A stretch of 28,986 bases of DNA from Balneolales bacterium (GCA_030830725.1 JAURMN010000137.1:1-28986); one strand, 5' to 3'. Shown: positions 16,655 through 25,326, numbered from the stretch's first letter. Program-made: numbers and translations. The notes: generated from the sequence alone by a model not told the origin.

Positions 16655-17776
16655 TTACGAAAACCGATCGGCCAGACGATTAATCAGATACCCACTCTCG
16701 TGTAGCGCCTGAGTCGCGAACGACCCAAAGAAATCCGTGACCGCCTCAAACTCTCGAATAAATCCTTCTTTGTCATCCTGTTTTACATAATCGGCTAATC
16801 GTTGATGGTGCTCAAAAAATTCCAGAAGTAAGTTTCTTCTCTCCGAGGATGAAAACACAATATCTGCGTATAATTCTGCACTTTGCGCAAAAATCCTACC
16901 AGTCATCATGAGTTCTGCACGGTAAATGGGACTGGAATAGTTTAACATATCTTTCGGTCTTAGATCCTTTTTCTTCATAAAAGAGCCGTGAAGGAGTGCT
17001 ACAAAATGGCGTAATCCCTGAACTAAATCCATGACATGGTCGTGTTTTTCGGGAGAGGCTTCCATCAGTTGCATTCCCCACAATTCACATTGATCCAAAT
17101 ACCACTGAGCCTTTTCCGCATCCCGTCCTGGACACACCACCATAAGCTGCTTGGTAAGGTTTGGAACATCGGGACCGTGCATTGGGTGTAGACCCACTAC
17201 GGGGCCGGGATGGACCTCCAGCATTTTCTTCAGAACAGACCCTTTGGTCGACGTAAAGTCAGCCAATACTGTATCAGGGCTGAGTTTGGGAGCAATTCGC
17301 TCGATTACCGACTCGGTCACATTAATCGGAACTGTGATGACCACAAGATCTAAGTTCTCTGTGAGCGAATCGAGTTGATACCAATTGCCTTTATCAATGG
17401 AAAAGGTATGATGACCACTACGTTCAGTAAACCCGCGATAAAGTTTACCCATTCCCCCCTCACCCCCCACATACAATACACGACGCGGCTCCTCAGTGGA
17501 ACAGGGAAATGAACTGATGGACTGCGTATCTCGAGACGAAGACATCATGAGTCGCACAAAATCTTCTGCAAATTCAGGATCCAGGCCCAATGTTTCTGCA
17601 TGATTTCGGAAGGCCACAACCTTTTCATCTTCTCTTCCGGGAACAAAAACAGGCAGTCGGAGATTTACTTTACGGTCAATGACACTCTCAACGGTTTTTT
17701 TTCGTTGATGCAGAAGCTTGAGTATTTCACTGTCAATGCGGTCAATTTCATCCCGCATTGCTTTTAATTGATCCAT
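16655..17776 (-). CDS. tyrA: Bifunctional chorismate mutase / prephenate dehydrogenase (T-protein)
   Basis: It converts chorismate to prephenate and then to 4-hydroxyphenylpyruvate in tyrosine synthesis. Residues about 1-85 are an AroQ-type mutase helix bundle with Arg8, Arg25 and Lys36 in the catalytic positions. Residues about 98-373 are the NAD-dependent dehydrogenase, starting with VGGEGGMG (103-110). GLHPMHGPD (195-203) contains His197, and Arg294 lies in GRIFAQ; by my memory of the E. coli enzyme these match its catalytic His197 and prephenate-binding Arg294 in the same numbering. The length of 373 also equals that of E. coli TyrA. No ACT domain is attached. The gene is monocistronic, divergent from uvrB and convergent with the flavoprotein gene. 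Feedback by tyrosine, if any, would act on the enzyme itself. Confidence 0.94.
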   Translation of the reverse strand: MDQLKAMRDEIDRIDSEILKLLHQRKKTVESVIDRKVNLRLPVFVPGREDEKVVAFRNHAETLGLDPEFAEDFVRLMMSSSRDTQSISSFPCSTEEPRRVLYVGGEGGMGKLYRGFTERSGHHTFSIDKGNWYQLDSLTENLDLVVITVPINVTESVIERIAPKLSPDTVLADFTSTKGSVLKKMLEVHPGPVVGLHPMHGPDVPNLTKQLMVVCPGRDAEKAQWYLDQCELWGMQLMEASPEKHDHVMDLVQGLRHFVALLHGSFMKKKDLRPKDMLNYSSPIYRAELMMTGRIFAQSAELYADIVFSSSERRNLLLEFFEHHQRLADYVKQDDKEGFIREFEAVTDFFGSFATQALHESGYLINRLADRFS

Positions 17777-17806
17777 TTGAGTTTGAGCAGATTAACAGGG
17801 TGACTC

Positions 17807-17834
17807 TTTCCGGCGATTCGAAGCTGTCCGGAAA
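17807..17834. repeat. Inverted repeat between tyrA and uvrB
   Basis: TTTCCGG (17807-17813) and CCGGAAA (17828-17834) form a 7 bp perfect inverted repeat with a 14 bp spacer in the 134 bp divergent region, 77 bp before uvrB and 30 bp before tyrA. The layout suits a dimeric regulator site. It does not match the known LexA boxes I can recall, so control by DNA damage is not claimed. Confidence 0.35.
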
Positions 17835-17910
17835 ATTGAAACCCGGAATTTGATAAAAAAACCGCAAAAAAACAGGTTTTAGGCGAAAAGCTTCCGTATT
17901 TTCGCAAGTT

Positions 17911-20019
17911 ATGTCAATTTACAACCTTCATTCACCATGGGAACCTGCCGGAGACCAGCCGAAAGCGATTGAGGAACTGGTGAGGGGGATCCGTGCCGGC
18001 GAATCTCATCAGACCCTTCTGGGGATCACCGGATCGGGAAAAACGCGCACGATTGCCGGGGTAATTGAACAGGTGGAGAAGCCGGTGTTGGTGATGAGCC
18101 ACAACAAGACCCTCGCGGCCCAGCTCTTCCGTGAATTAAGCGACTTTTTCCCCGAAAACAGAGTCGAGTTTTTTATCTCGTACTACGATTATTACCAACC
18201 GGAAGCCTATATCTCGGCGCAGGATAAATACATTGAAAAAGATCTGGCCATCAACGAACAGATCCAGAAACTTCGTCTTCGGGCCACCAGTTCGTTGCTT
18301 TCCGGCCGCCGTGATGTGATCATCGTCTCATCGGTGAGCTGTATCTACGGGATTGGATCGCCATCAGAATATGAGCGCCTGATTATTACTCTTCGCGAAG
18401 GGGATGAAGTGCCTCGCAACAGACTTCTCTACGACTTGGTGGACCTCCACTACACTCGAAATGACATTGACTTTCGACCTGGTAAATTCCGTGTGCGAGG
18501 GGATGTGACCGATATTTATCCCGCTTATTCTGATGAAGGCTTAAGGGTAACCTTTTGGGGAGATGAAATCGAAAAAATGGAGCTTTTCGATCCAGAAACG
18601 GGGGAAGTTCATGAAGCCGTGACGGAATTTCGAATCTATCCGGCGTCTCACTATGTAACGACAAAAGGGCGGATGAAAGAGACGATCGAGGAGATTCGCA
18701 AGGATTTGTGGGATCGTGTAGAAGAGCTAAAGACAGAAGAGAAATATCTGGAAGCCAAACGACTTGAACAGCGTACTCTTTTCGACTTGGAGATGATGCA
18801 GGAGATCGGTTATTGCAACGGGATCGAAAACTATTCCCGTTATTTGAGCGCGCGTAAACCAGGCGAACGGCCCTATTGTTTGATGGACTATTTCCCGAAG
18901 GATTTCCTGTTGGTGGTGGACGAAAGCCACCAAACCGTGCCCCAAATCGGCGCGATGTATGGGGGAGATCGTTCTCGAAAAGTTGAATTGGTTGAGCATG
19001 GTTTTCGCTTACCCTCTGCGATGGATAACCGCCCATTGACCTTCCCAGAATGGGAAACAATGGTGAATCAGGCCATTTTTGTGAGTGCGACACCTTCTGA
19101 TTACGAGTTAGAACAATCTGGCGGTTCCTTTGTGGAGCAGATTATTCGACCTACTGGATTGATGGAACCGGAGATCGAAGTGCGTCCTTTAGGAAATCAG
19201 GTAGACGATCTGATTGGTGAGATTCGGGAGCGGATGGAGCGCAATGAGCGGGTCCTCTGCATTACCTTGACGAAAAGACTCAGTGAGGAGCTTTCGGCTT
19301 ATCTAAAAGATCTCGGGATCCCGGCGGCCTATATGCACAGTGAATTAGATGCTCTGGAGCGTATTGAAGTGTTATATAAATATCGCCGAGGAGACTTCGC
19401 CGTGTTGGTAGGGATCAATTTACTTCGTGAAGGGATCGATATCCCGGAATTGAGTCTGGTGGCGATTCTGGACGCCGACAAAGAGGGATTTTTACGCTCC
19501 GAGACCTCACTATTTCAGATTGTGGGCCGGGCTGCGCGAAACGTTCGAGGCAAGGCGATTCTGTATGCCGATAAAATGACAGAGAGTATGCGAAAAGTCA
19601 TTGAAGAGACCGATCGCCGTCGAAAACTTCAGGAAGAGTACAACCGCGAGCATTGTATTACCCCTCAGACTGTTCAAAAAGAGCTCAAACCTTTGGTAGA
19701 TCCGGCGCTGATTTCTACTGGAACCTTCGACGCGGAAGCCCGAAAAGCAGCGGAAGAGGATATGGCGCGCGATCGTCTCGGTCAATTAACTCAAGGTGTC
19801 GGAGAGTTCAACGGAGCTTCCACATCAGAGCAGGTGTATGCTGCCGAGGATGGCGTTCATTACACGCCTGGACCTGCGATGAAAGAGGTCGTCTTTGAGA
19901 CCAAAGAGGCATTCCTTGCTCACCTGCGTGAAACCATGATTCACGCTGCCAAGAATATGGAGTTTGAAGAGGCCGCTCGGATTAGGGATCAGATTGCGAA
20001 GCTGGAGAAGGAGCTTTGA
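17911..20019 (+). CDS. uvrB: Excinuclease ABC subunit B
   Basis: UvrB verifies DNA lesions and holds the pre-incision complex for UvrC in nucleotide excision repair. The 702-residue protein has helicase motif I GITGSGKT at 38-45. The damage-probing beta-hairpin follows YYDYYQPEAY at 91-100 and reads ISAQDKYIEKD. The DESH box is at 337-340, and motifs in the second RecA lobe include GINLLREGIDIPELSLVAIL. The C-terminal UVR motif at about 665-702 (NMEFEEAARIRDQIAKLEKE) binds UvrC and UvrA. The length is slightly above the usual 660-680 because of a polar stretch at about 620-660 before the UVR motif. The start at 17911 gives the conserved family N-terminus; there is no ribosome site. It stands alone between divergent and convergent neighbours. 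Confidence 0.97.
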   Translation: MSIYNLHSPWEPAGDQPKAIEELVRGIRAGESHQTLLGITGSGKTRTIAGVIEQVEKPVLVMSHNKTLAAQLFRELSDFFPENRVEFFISYYDYYQPEAYISAQDKYIEKDLAINEQIQKLRLRATSSLLSGRRDVIIVSSVSCIYGIGSPSEYERLIITLREGDEVPRNRLLYDLVDLHYTRNDIDFRPGKFRVRGDVTDIYPAYSDEGLRVTFWGDEIEKMELFDPETGEVHEAVTEFRIYPASHYVTTKGRMKETIEEIRKDLWDRVEELKTEEKYLEAKRLEQRTLFDLEMMQEIGYCNGIENYSRYLSARKPGERPYCLMDYFPKDFLLVVDESHQTVPQIGAMYGGDRSRKVELVEHGFRLPSAMDNRPLTFPEWETMVNQAIFVSATPSDYELEQSGGSFVEQIIRPTGLMEPEIEVRPLGNQVDDLIGEIRERMERNERVLCITLTKRLSEELSAYLKDLGIPAAYMHSELDALERIEVLYKYRRGDFAVLVGINLLREGIDIPELSLVAILDADKEGFLRSETSLFQIVGRAARNVRGKAILYADKMTESMRKVIEETDRRRKLQEEYNREHCITPQTVQKELKPLVDPALISTGTFDAEARKAAEEDMARDRLGQLTQGVGEFNGASTSEQVYAAEDGVHYTPGPAMKEVVFETKEAFLAHLRETMIHAAKNMEFEEAARIRDQIAKLEKEL

Positions 20020-20071
20020 GGGAAAGCTTCTCAGATTAAAACAGCCATAATACTTTCTGTAAGCCTCAAGA

Positions 20072-20593
20072 CTATTTATCAATCCATCCGGAAAGCTCGT
20101 CCAGAAGGGCCTCACAACTGCGCTCAAGCAGATCATAGACATCATGAAACCCTTTCAAGCCTCCATAGTATGGGTCGGGCACATCATGATTTTGAGTGTC
20201 GCTTATTTGAGGATCAAACTCTCTCATCAGGCGAATTTTTGATGCAAACAAAGAGCGTGAGTCTAACGCCTTTAGATTGGAATAATTCTCGGAATCCATT
20301 GCCAGGATCAAATCAAATTCCTCCAAATCGAACCGCTCAAACCGCCGCGCAATCGAAGGCAAGTGCACACCGCGTTCATTGGCCACAGCCTGACTTTTAC
20401 TGTTAGCTGGCTCGCCTGTGTGATAGGCAGCCGTCCCCGCCGAATCAATGTAAAAATAGGAACTCAAACCCCGCTCCCGCACCTTATGGATGAATATCCC
20501 TTCAGCGGTCGGGCTCCGACAGATATTTCCCAGGCAGACAAAACAGAGTTTGTAGGGATTTTCTTTTGTAATCGGGCGTAAATAGGAGCTCAT
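20072..20593 (-). CDS. Low-molecular-weight protein-tyrosine-phosphatase
   Basis: From the ATG at 20593 the protein has 173 residues. The active-site P-loop CLGNICRS (20-27) fits C-x5-R with nucleophile Cys20, and the general acid Asp140 lies in DVPDPYYGG, as in the family. These cytosolic enzymes dephosphorylate protein tyrosines; related ones act on arginine phosphate or on kinases of polysaccharide export. No tyrosine kinase or exopolysaccharide gene is in the window, so the substrate is unknown. A TTG at 20608 would add five residues. The gene converges on uvrB, with 52 bp between the stops, and lies 68 bp downstream of the dienelactone hydrolase gene in the same direction, so the two may share a transcript. 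Confidence 0.93.
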   Translation of the reverse strand: MSSYLRPITKENPYKLCFVCLGNICRSPTAEGIFIHKVRERGLSSYFYIDSAGTAAYHTGEPANSKSQAVANERGVHLPSIARRFERFDLEEFDLILAMDSENYSNLKALDSRSLFASKIRLMREFDPQISDTQNHDVPDPYYGGLKGFHDVYDLLERSCEALLDELSGWIDK

Positions 20594-20661
20594 TTCAGAA
20601 GGGAACAATTTTCGTTCGGCTTATTCTTACGTCTTACAACAATTCACTTGTGAGAACTTCT

Positions 20662-21558
20662 TCAGTCCTTCCCAAGCAGATTTAACAATCGCACCCAAGC
20701 CGCATCACGCGCAGAAGCGTTCCCCACTGACGCATCTGGTTCCTCACCCAAACGCATGAACGCGTGCCCCGAGCCAGGATAGATCTCATATTCAAAGGTT
20801 AAACCGGCCTCAGCCGCAGCCTCCACTGTAGCCGGAAGTTGGGAGTTAATCCGCTGATCATTTTCCGCATAAAATCCATAGACCGGGACAGAGATTCGCG
20901 CATAATCGGCAGTTTCAGCCGGTGAGCTTCCATAAAAAACATATGCCCCCGCAAGTCCGCTCGTGTTGGTCGCAAAGCGAAATGTTTGAGCTCCTCCCCA
21001 ACAAAAGCCGGCCACCGAAACTTCACCTGTACCGGCTTCAAGAACTGCTCCATACGCCTGAACGGCCAACAAATCCAAGGTAATTTGTTCTGGATTCAGC
21101 GCATATAACGCCGTGCGCGCATCATCCTGATTGGCAAAATCGGCCGTCTCGCCAAACTCCGCGTCAAAATCAGACAGCAAATCAGGTGCGATCACCAAAT
21201 AGCCTTCAGCTGCGAGCTGATCTGCAAAACTGCGCACCCAATCCGTCAATCCGCGGTTCTCATGAATCGCAATCACAACAGGCGCGTTGTCCGAACGCTC
21301 GGGATACACTACAAAACTCTTGATTGAGCGCCCTTCTTCCGGGACATAATTGAGCCCATCTGCGATCTCTCCGACCGGGATTTCGACCCACTCATGGTGA
21401 CGTGGGCTTTGTTCGAGCCTCTCCACATGCACGGACTTTTCTTGTGCCTGATTGCCCATGATATCAGCTGTGGAAACCTCCGCCAACCCGAATTCATGAC
21501 TTAATAAGTGAATCACGAAGAGAGGCAAAAATTTAAAAGCATAATTAGCCTTGATCAT
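20662..21558 (-). CDS. Exported dienelactone hydrolase family protein
   Basis: A 298-residue alpha/beta hydrolase with a probable signal peptide (about 1-26, ending GLAEV). The dienelactone hydrolase triad is visible: nucleophile Cys186 in GFCWGGA, Asp234 in AENDQRI and His265 in PGSGHAFM. Glu100 in HENRGL takes the position of the glutamate that stabilises the resting cysteine. The enzyme should hydrolyse esters or lactones in the periplasm; members of this family are broad and the true substrate is not known. The neighbouring aspartate of the triad is followed by RINSQLP as in related enzymes. It is divergent from the DUF1569 gene, with 99 bp between starts. No aromatic-degradation genes accompany it, so classical chlorocatechol metabolism is unlikely. 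Confidence 0.9.
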   Translation of the reverse strand: MIKANYAFKFLPLFVIHLLSHEFGLAEVSTADIMGNQAQEKSVHVERLEQSPRHHEWVEIPVGEIADGLNYVPEEGRSIKSFVVYPERSDNAPVVIAIHENRGLTDWVRSFADQLAAEGYLVIAPDLLSDFDAEFGETADFANQDDARTALYALNPEQITLDLLAVQAYGAVLEAGTGEVSVAGFCWGGAQTFRFATNTSGLAGAYVFYGSSPAETADYARISVPVYGFYAENDQRINSQLPATVEAAAEAGLTFEYEIYPGSGHAFMRLGEEPDASVGNASARDAAWVRLLNLLGKD

Positions 21559-21657
21559 ACCTATTTTCCTTGTGTTATTGAGGTGCTAAAATGATGCCGA
21601 ATCACAGCTGGTATTTGATGTATTAACCTTTCCATTCAAACCTTTTTATCAAGTTAA

Positions 21658-22092
21658 ATGAATACAAATCAACTTATTGAAGTCCTGAATAATGTTTATC
21701 CATCCACTATTCCGAAATGGGGGGTGATGACTCCGGCTCAGATGTTTCAACATAATTCTAAATTCATCGATTTGTATCTGGGAAAGCAAAAAGTTTCACC
21801 ACTACTTCGATTTTTTGGCCAATGCTTCGGGAAATTCTTTTTGAATTACGTAAAAAAACAGCCCTATAATAAAGTCGTAAAAGGGCTCAAAACCATTAAA
21901 TCCATGAAAGCTTCGGATTCGGCCGACTTTGAATTCGAAAAACAAGAGCTCATTCATCGACTTCAGAATATCGACCAGATCAAAGGGAAGATCAATAGTT
22001 CAATCTATGGATACTTGGATGCGGAAGAGGTTCGGTACTTGATTCATCATCATTTGAAGTATCATTTATTTCAATTTTCGATGATTGAATGA
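21658..22092 (+). CDS. DUF1569 / DinB-like four-helix protein
   Basis: A 144-residue soluble protein. It shows the DUF1569 pattern: PKWGVMTPAQMFQHNSKF near 19-36, with an early histidine, and a C-terminal HHHLKYHLFQF near 130-140. The histidines from both ends could form the metal site found in the wider DinB/YfiT-like four-helix superfamily. The function of DUF1569 proteins is not established; related folds include thiol-dependent transferases. Despite the superfamily name this is unrelated to the DNA polymerase encoded next door. It converges with dinB with 35 bp between stops. The starting ATG is preceded by an AT-rich stretch without a ribosome site. The linker between the two motif regions is rich in Lys and Phe. 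Confidence 0.75.
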   Translation: MNTNQLIEVLNNVYPSTIPKWGVMTPAQMFQHNSKFIDLYLGKQKVSPLLRFFGQCFGKFFLNYVKKQPYNKVVKGLKTIKSMKASDSADFEFEKQELIHRLQNIDQIKGKINSSIYGYLDAEEVRYLIHHHLKYHLFQFSMIE

Positions 22093-22127
22093 TCGCAGAT
22101 TAAATTCCAACAAGAAGTCATCAATCT

Positions 22128-23228
22128 TCAAAACGCTAAACCGAGCTGTTCCCATTCCTCCCCCTCTCGGTTCAATCCGGATAACGTGACTCCCAGCAAG
22201 CGCACATTTCGGTCGCCCGCCTCCGTCTCTTCAAACAACTCTCGAATCACCTCTTGCATTACCCCAAGAGCCTCTTCCGTATGAATCCACTGCGAAAGAG
22301 AGCGACTACGGGTAATGGTTTCAAAATCGGAGTAACGCACTTTCAATGTCACGGTCTTCGCGGTCCGCTCCAACCGCACAAGAACACCCAATACTTCCAA
22401 AGCCAGGGTATCAAGAATCTCCACCATCTCATCCGGATCGGACAAATCTTCGGAAAAGGTCCGCTCTTTTCCAATCGATTTTCGAACTCGATCCGGACTC
22501 ACAGGTCGTTCATCCAGCCCGCGGACAATCCGATAATAATGGTGACCGGCTTTTCCGAATTCCTTAGCCAAATCCACCTCACTCCATTGGAGTAAATCTC
22601 CACCGGTTTCGATTCCCAAAAGGATCATGCGTTGCTCTGTCGCTTTTCCAATCCCATGAAAACGCGCAATCGGAAGCTGTTTCAAAAACCCCGGAGCTTT
22701 TTCCGGGGTAATGACCGACAGGCCATCCGGCTTATCCAGATCAGAGGCCATTTTGGCCAAAAACTTATTAGTGGCAATTCCTGCGGAGGCGGTCAAGCCG
22801 GTTCGCTCCCGAATTTTCACCTTAATTTGTATAGCCACTTCTCTTGCTGAACGAATGCCAAAATGATTTTCAGTGACATCCAGGTACGCTTCATCCAACG
22901 AGAGCGGTTCCACTAAATCTGTATACTCCAAAAAAACACTTCGAATCATCTCCGAAGCCTCTTTATACCGCTCAAAACGAGGTTTTACAAACACCAGATC
23001 CGGACATAGCCGTACAGCCTTAGCAGATGGCATCGCAGACCGGATCCCGTAACGCCGCGCCTCATAACTCGCCGCAGCAATAACCCCTCGCCCACTTGGA
23101 GACCCTCCCACCACCACGGGTAGCCCTTTTAAGTCCGGTCGATCACGTTGCTCTACCGAAGCAAAAAAGGCATCCATATCCACATGGATGATTTTCCTTA
23201 GTCTTTGATATGCTTTTTCTTCCTTCAT
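22128..23228 (-). CDS. dinB: DNA polymerase IV
   Basis: A 366-residue Y-family polymerase for translesion synthesis. The palm carboxylates are Asp17 in HVDMDAFFASVE and Asp112-Glu113 in SLDEAYLDVT; Phe22 is the steric gate that excludes ribonucleotides. The helix-hairpin-helix region (IARFHGIGKATEQRMILLGI) and the little-finger domain (VRYSDFETITRS) follow. The C-terminus ends in QLGLAF, a good beta-clamp-binding motif, so the protein is complete. The ATG at 23228 gives an 11-residue lead-in before the first strand. It is monocistronic, convergent with the DUF1569 gene and divergent from the YeaQ-like gene across 121 bp. I saw no recognisable SOS box in that gap. Confidence 0.96.
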   Translation of the reverse strand: MKEEKAYQRLRKIIHVDMDAFFASVEQRDRPDLKGLPVVVGGSPSGRGVIAAASYEARRYGIRSAMPSAKAVRLCPDLVFVKPRFERYKEASEMIRSVFLEYTDLVEPLSLDEAYLDVTENHFGIRSAREVAIQIKVKIRERTGLTASAGIATNKFLAKMASDLDKPDGLSVITPEKAPGFLKQLPIARFHGIGKATEQRMILLGIETGGDLLQWSEVDLAKEFGKAGHHYYRIVRGLDERPVSPDRVRKSIGKERTFSEDLSDPDEMVEILDTLALEVLGVLVRLERTAKTVTLKVRYSDFETITRSRSLSQWIHTEEALGVMQEVIRELFEETEAGDRNVRLLGVTLSGLNREGEEWEQLGLAF

Positions 23229-23349
23229 GTACAGGAAATTAGTAGTTTATCCTGTGGTTTGCGCACGCAAATCCAAAACAACGTTAACCCTCATTCGGTG
23301 CCTATTCCCCGAATGCGCAAGGACTTAAGAATCAGAAACCCGATCTCCA

Positions 23350-23625
23350 ATGGAAAATCTTACCCCTGTTAATCTCTACTTTCTCTTTTCGATAGGTCTC
23401 GTTGTGGGATATGCTGTTGATCTAGTTATGGGAAAGCGGGCCCTCGGAACCATTGGAAACCTGATTTCCGGAGTCATCGGATCTCTTCTTATCGGGGCAG
23501 TTACCTTCATTTTTGACGTTGTTGGCCCACTAGTTTATGCCGCCATCGGATCGATGTTGTTCCTCTTTTTGATTAATCTCTTCAGTATTCATTCCGACGA
23601 AGAAGAGACACACGCAGTCGGATAA
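23350..23625 (+). CDS. Small YeaQ/YmgE (GlsB)-like membrane protein
   Basis: A 91-residue protein with three hydrophobic segments, at about 8-27, 34-56 and 58-80, and an acidic tail (HSDEEETHAVG). The glycine-rich middle, GTIGNLISGVIGSLLIGAV, matches the YeaQ/YmgE/GlsB family of small inner-membrane proteins, often labelled transglycosylase-associated, although no enzyme activity is proven. In other bacteria members respond to stress or acid. It stands alone, divergent from dinB, 279 bp before gdh. There is no ribosome site. Confidence rests on the length, the helix pattern and the glycine-rich segment. Confidence 0.75.
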   Translation: MENLTPVNLYFLFSIGLVVGYAVDLVMGKRALGTIGNLISGVIGSLLIGAVTFIFDVVGPLVYAAIGSMLFLFLINLFSIHSDEEETHAVG

Positions 23626-23904
23626 ATTCGCAGCGACTACTCCTTATAGTCGGATTTGGCCAAGATTTCTCCCGGCGTTATCCAATTCCGCACCTTGCCT
23701 AGACCCACCCCTCACCCGGATTTTGCGCAATTCTCTCGCCGGTCATTTCCTTATAAAATTTGTGACAAAGAAAAGACGGATCGTTTCAAAAGGTCAGAGC
23801 GATTCGTACCTTTCTGCAATCTAGTCAAAGAGGGTGCTCTACAGGTAATAGAAGGAAATTAAACGCACCCTGATCAAGTCAATTTTTCTGGAGCTAGCGA
23901 TTTT
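23626..23904. other. Intergenic region ahead of glutamate dehydrogenase
   Basis: A 279 bp stretch without a supported gene, the largest gap in the window. It begins with a short inverted repeat (CGACTA 23634-23639, TAGTCG 23647-23652), which may be a weak terminator for the YeaQ-like gene but lacks a clear T run. Near the end AGGGTGC (23831-23837) and GCACCCT (23865-23871) can pair around a 27-base loop in the leader of gdh. A TTG-started frame of 68 codons at 23656-23862 shows no family features. Confidence 0.5.
23831..23871 (+). promoter_or_regulatory. Possible stem-loop in the gdh leader
   Basis: AGGGTGC at 23831-23837 is exactly complementary to GCACCCT at 23865-23871, giving a 7 bp stem with a 27-base loop that ends 33 bases before the gdh ATG. 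A short T run (23883-23887) follows 11 bases later. It could be a leader structure or an operator half-site pair. No known riboswitch is recognised. Confidence 0.3.
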
Positions 23905-25308
23905 ATGTCAACGTATAAATTCTTTGAGCAGGTCAATCACAATTTTGACCTTGCCGCACCCTATACTCGTTTTGAAAAAGGGGTATTAGAGCAAATCAAG
24001 GTCTGTAATCAAGTCTATTCCATAACCTTTCCAATTCGCCGTGATGACGGAACAGTAGAGGTAATCAAGGGATGGCGAGCCGAGCACAGTCATCATAAAT
24101 TACCCACCAAGGGAGGAATCCGGTACAGCCATTTGGTGAATGAAGATGAAACCAAAGCATTGGCAGCCCTCATGACATATAAGTGTGCTATCGTGGACGT
24201 ACCCTTTGGAGGCGCAAAAGGAGGAATTTCGATCAGTCCTTCAAAATATTCGGTTACCGAGCTTGAGCGCATTACCCGCCGATACACGTACGAGTTAATC
24301 AAAAAGAACTTTATTGGCCCTGCTGTGGATGTTCCTGCCCCGGATTATGGAACAGGTGCCCGCGAAATGGCGTGGATTTTGGATACGTATCGCCAGTTTT
24401 CAAACGATTTAAACGCAGAAGCCTGTGTGACCGGAAAGCCGATCCAGCAGGCGGGTGTTCGTGGCCGTACTGAAGCGACCGGAATGGGTGTTTATCTGGG
24501 CGTGCGTGAGGCCTGTAATGACACAGAAGACATGAAGGCTCTTGGATTAAAGCCAGGCTTGGAGGGCAAAACCTACATCGTACAGGGGTTTGGGAATGTG
24601 GGGTATCACTCCGCTAAATTCATGAGCGAGCATGGCGCTATTCTCATTGGAGTGGCAGAGCGTGATGGTTCAGTTTATAGTGAAAAAGGGATTGATCCGG
24701 ATACATTATTGCAGTGGATGAAAGAAAAAGGCTCAATCCTTGGATTTCCTGGTACGGTTTCCAGTAAAGAGAAGTATAAAATTCTGGAAGAGCAATGTGA
24801 CATTCTGATTCCGGCTGCTCTCGAGAATCAGATTAATGAAAAAAATGCCTCCAAAATAAAGGCGAAAATCATCGCAGAAGCAGCGAATGGTCCTACCACC
24901 CGTGATGCCCATGATACCCTCAAAAAACGAGGGGCGCTCATTATTCCGGATGTGTATTTGAATGCGGGTGGAGTTGTGGTATCCTATTTTGAATGGCTCA
25001 AAAACCTTCAGCATGTCCGTTTTGGTCGTATTGAAAAACGATTCGAAGAAAACTCGATGAAAAATATGATCGATGCGATGGAAAAAATCTCGAAAACGTC
25101 ATTTTCAGATCAGGAACGGCTAAATCTGGCCCAGGGAGCCGGTGAATTTGAATTGGTGATGTCGGGATTGGAAGACACCATGATCACGGCTTATCTGGAG
25201 ATCAACGAGCTCCGCAAAAAACACACTGTGGATTTGAGAACGGCTTCTTATATCAACTCCATCAACAAAGTGGGAACCATTTACGAACAGATGGGCATTT
25301 TTCCCTGA
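23905..25308 (+). CDS. gdhA: Glutamate dehydrogenase, animal-like small hexameric type
   Basis: This 467-residue enzyme interconverts glutamate with 2-oxoglutarate and ammonia. PTKGGIRYSH (67-76), MTYKCAIVDVPFGGAKGG (90-107) with catalytic Lys105, and VDVPAPDYGTG (142-152) with Asp148 form the active site. The Rossmann motif is GFGNVG at 229-234, and acidic Glu253 at the end of the second strand favours NAD. From memory it resembles animal mitochondrial GDH closely in GFIGP/NFIGP, HACVTGKPI-like and ILGFP segments, and in DLRTASYINSINKV near the C-terminus. The region between FGRI and DLRTASY (about 66 residues) may form a short version of the antenna helix seen in animals. A strong terminator follows. 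The neighbour upstream is unrelated, so it is probably transcribed alone. Confidence 0.95.
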   Translation: MSTYKFFEQVNHNFDLAAPYTRFEKGVLEQIKVCNQVYSITFPIRRDDGTVEVIKGWRAEHSHHKLPTKGGIRYSHLVNEDETKALAALMTYKCAIVDVPFGGAKGGISISPSKYSVTELERITRRYTYELIKKNFIGPAVDVPAPDYGTGAREMAWILDTYRQFSNDLNAEACVTGKPIQQAGVRGRTEATGMGVYLGVREACNDTEDMKALGLKPGLEGKTYIVQGFGNVGYHSAKFMSEHGAILIGVAERDGSVYSEKGIDPDTLLQWMKEKGSILGFPGTVSSKEKYKILEEQCDILIPAALENQINEKNASKIKAKIIAEAANGPTTRDAHDTLKKRGALIIPDVYLNAGGVVVSYFEWLKNLQHVRFGRIEKRFEENSMKNMIDAMEKISKTSFSDQERLNLAQGAGEFELVMSGLEDTMITAYLEINELRKKHTVDLRTASYINSINKVGTIYEQMGIFP

Positions 25309-25326
25309 TCGAACCGGTTTTTATGG

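Noticed and set aside
18386..19093. A 235-codon open frame on the minus strand inside uvrB
   Set aside because: It lies wholly antisense to a fully conserved uvrB, has low-complexity Ser/Pro/Arg content and no family features.
23656..23862. A TTG-started 68-codon frame between the YeaQ-like gene and gdh
   Set aside because: No recognisable domain, no ribosome site, unusual composition; treated as part of the gdh leader.
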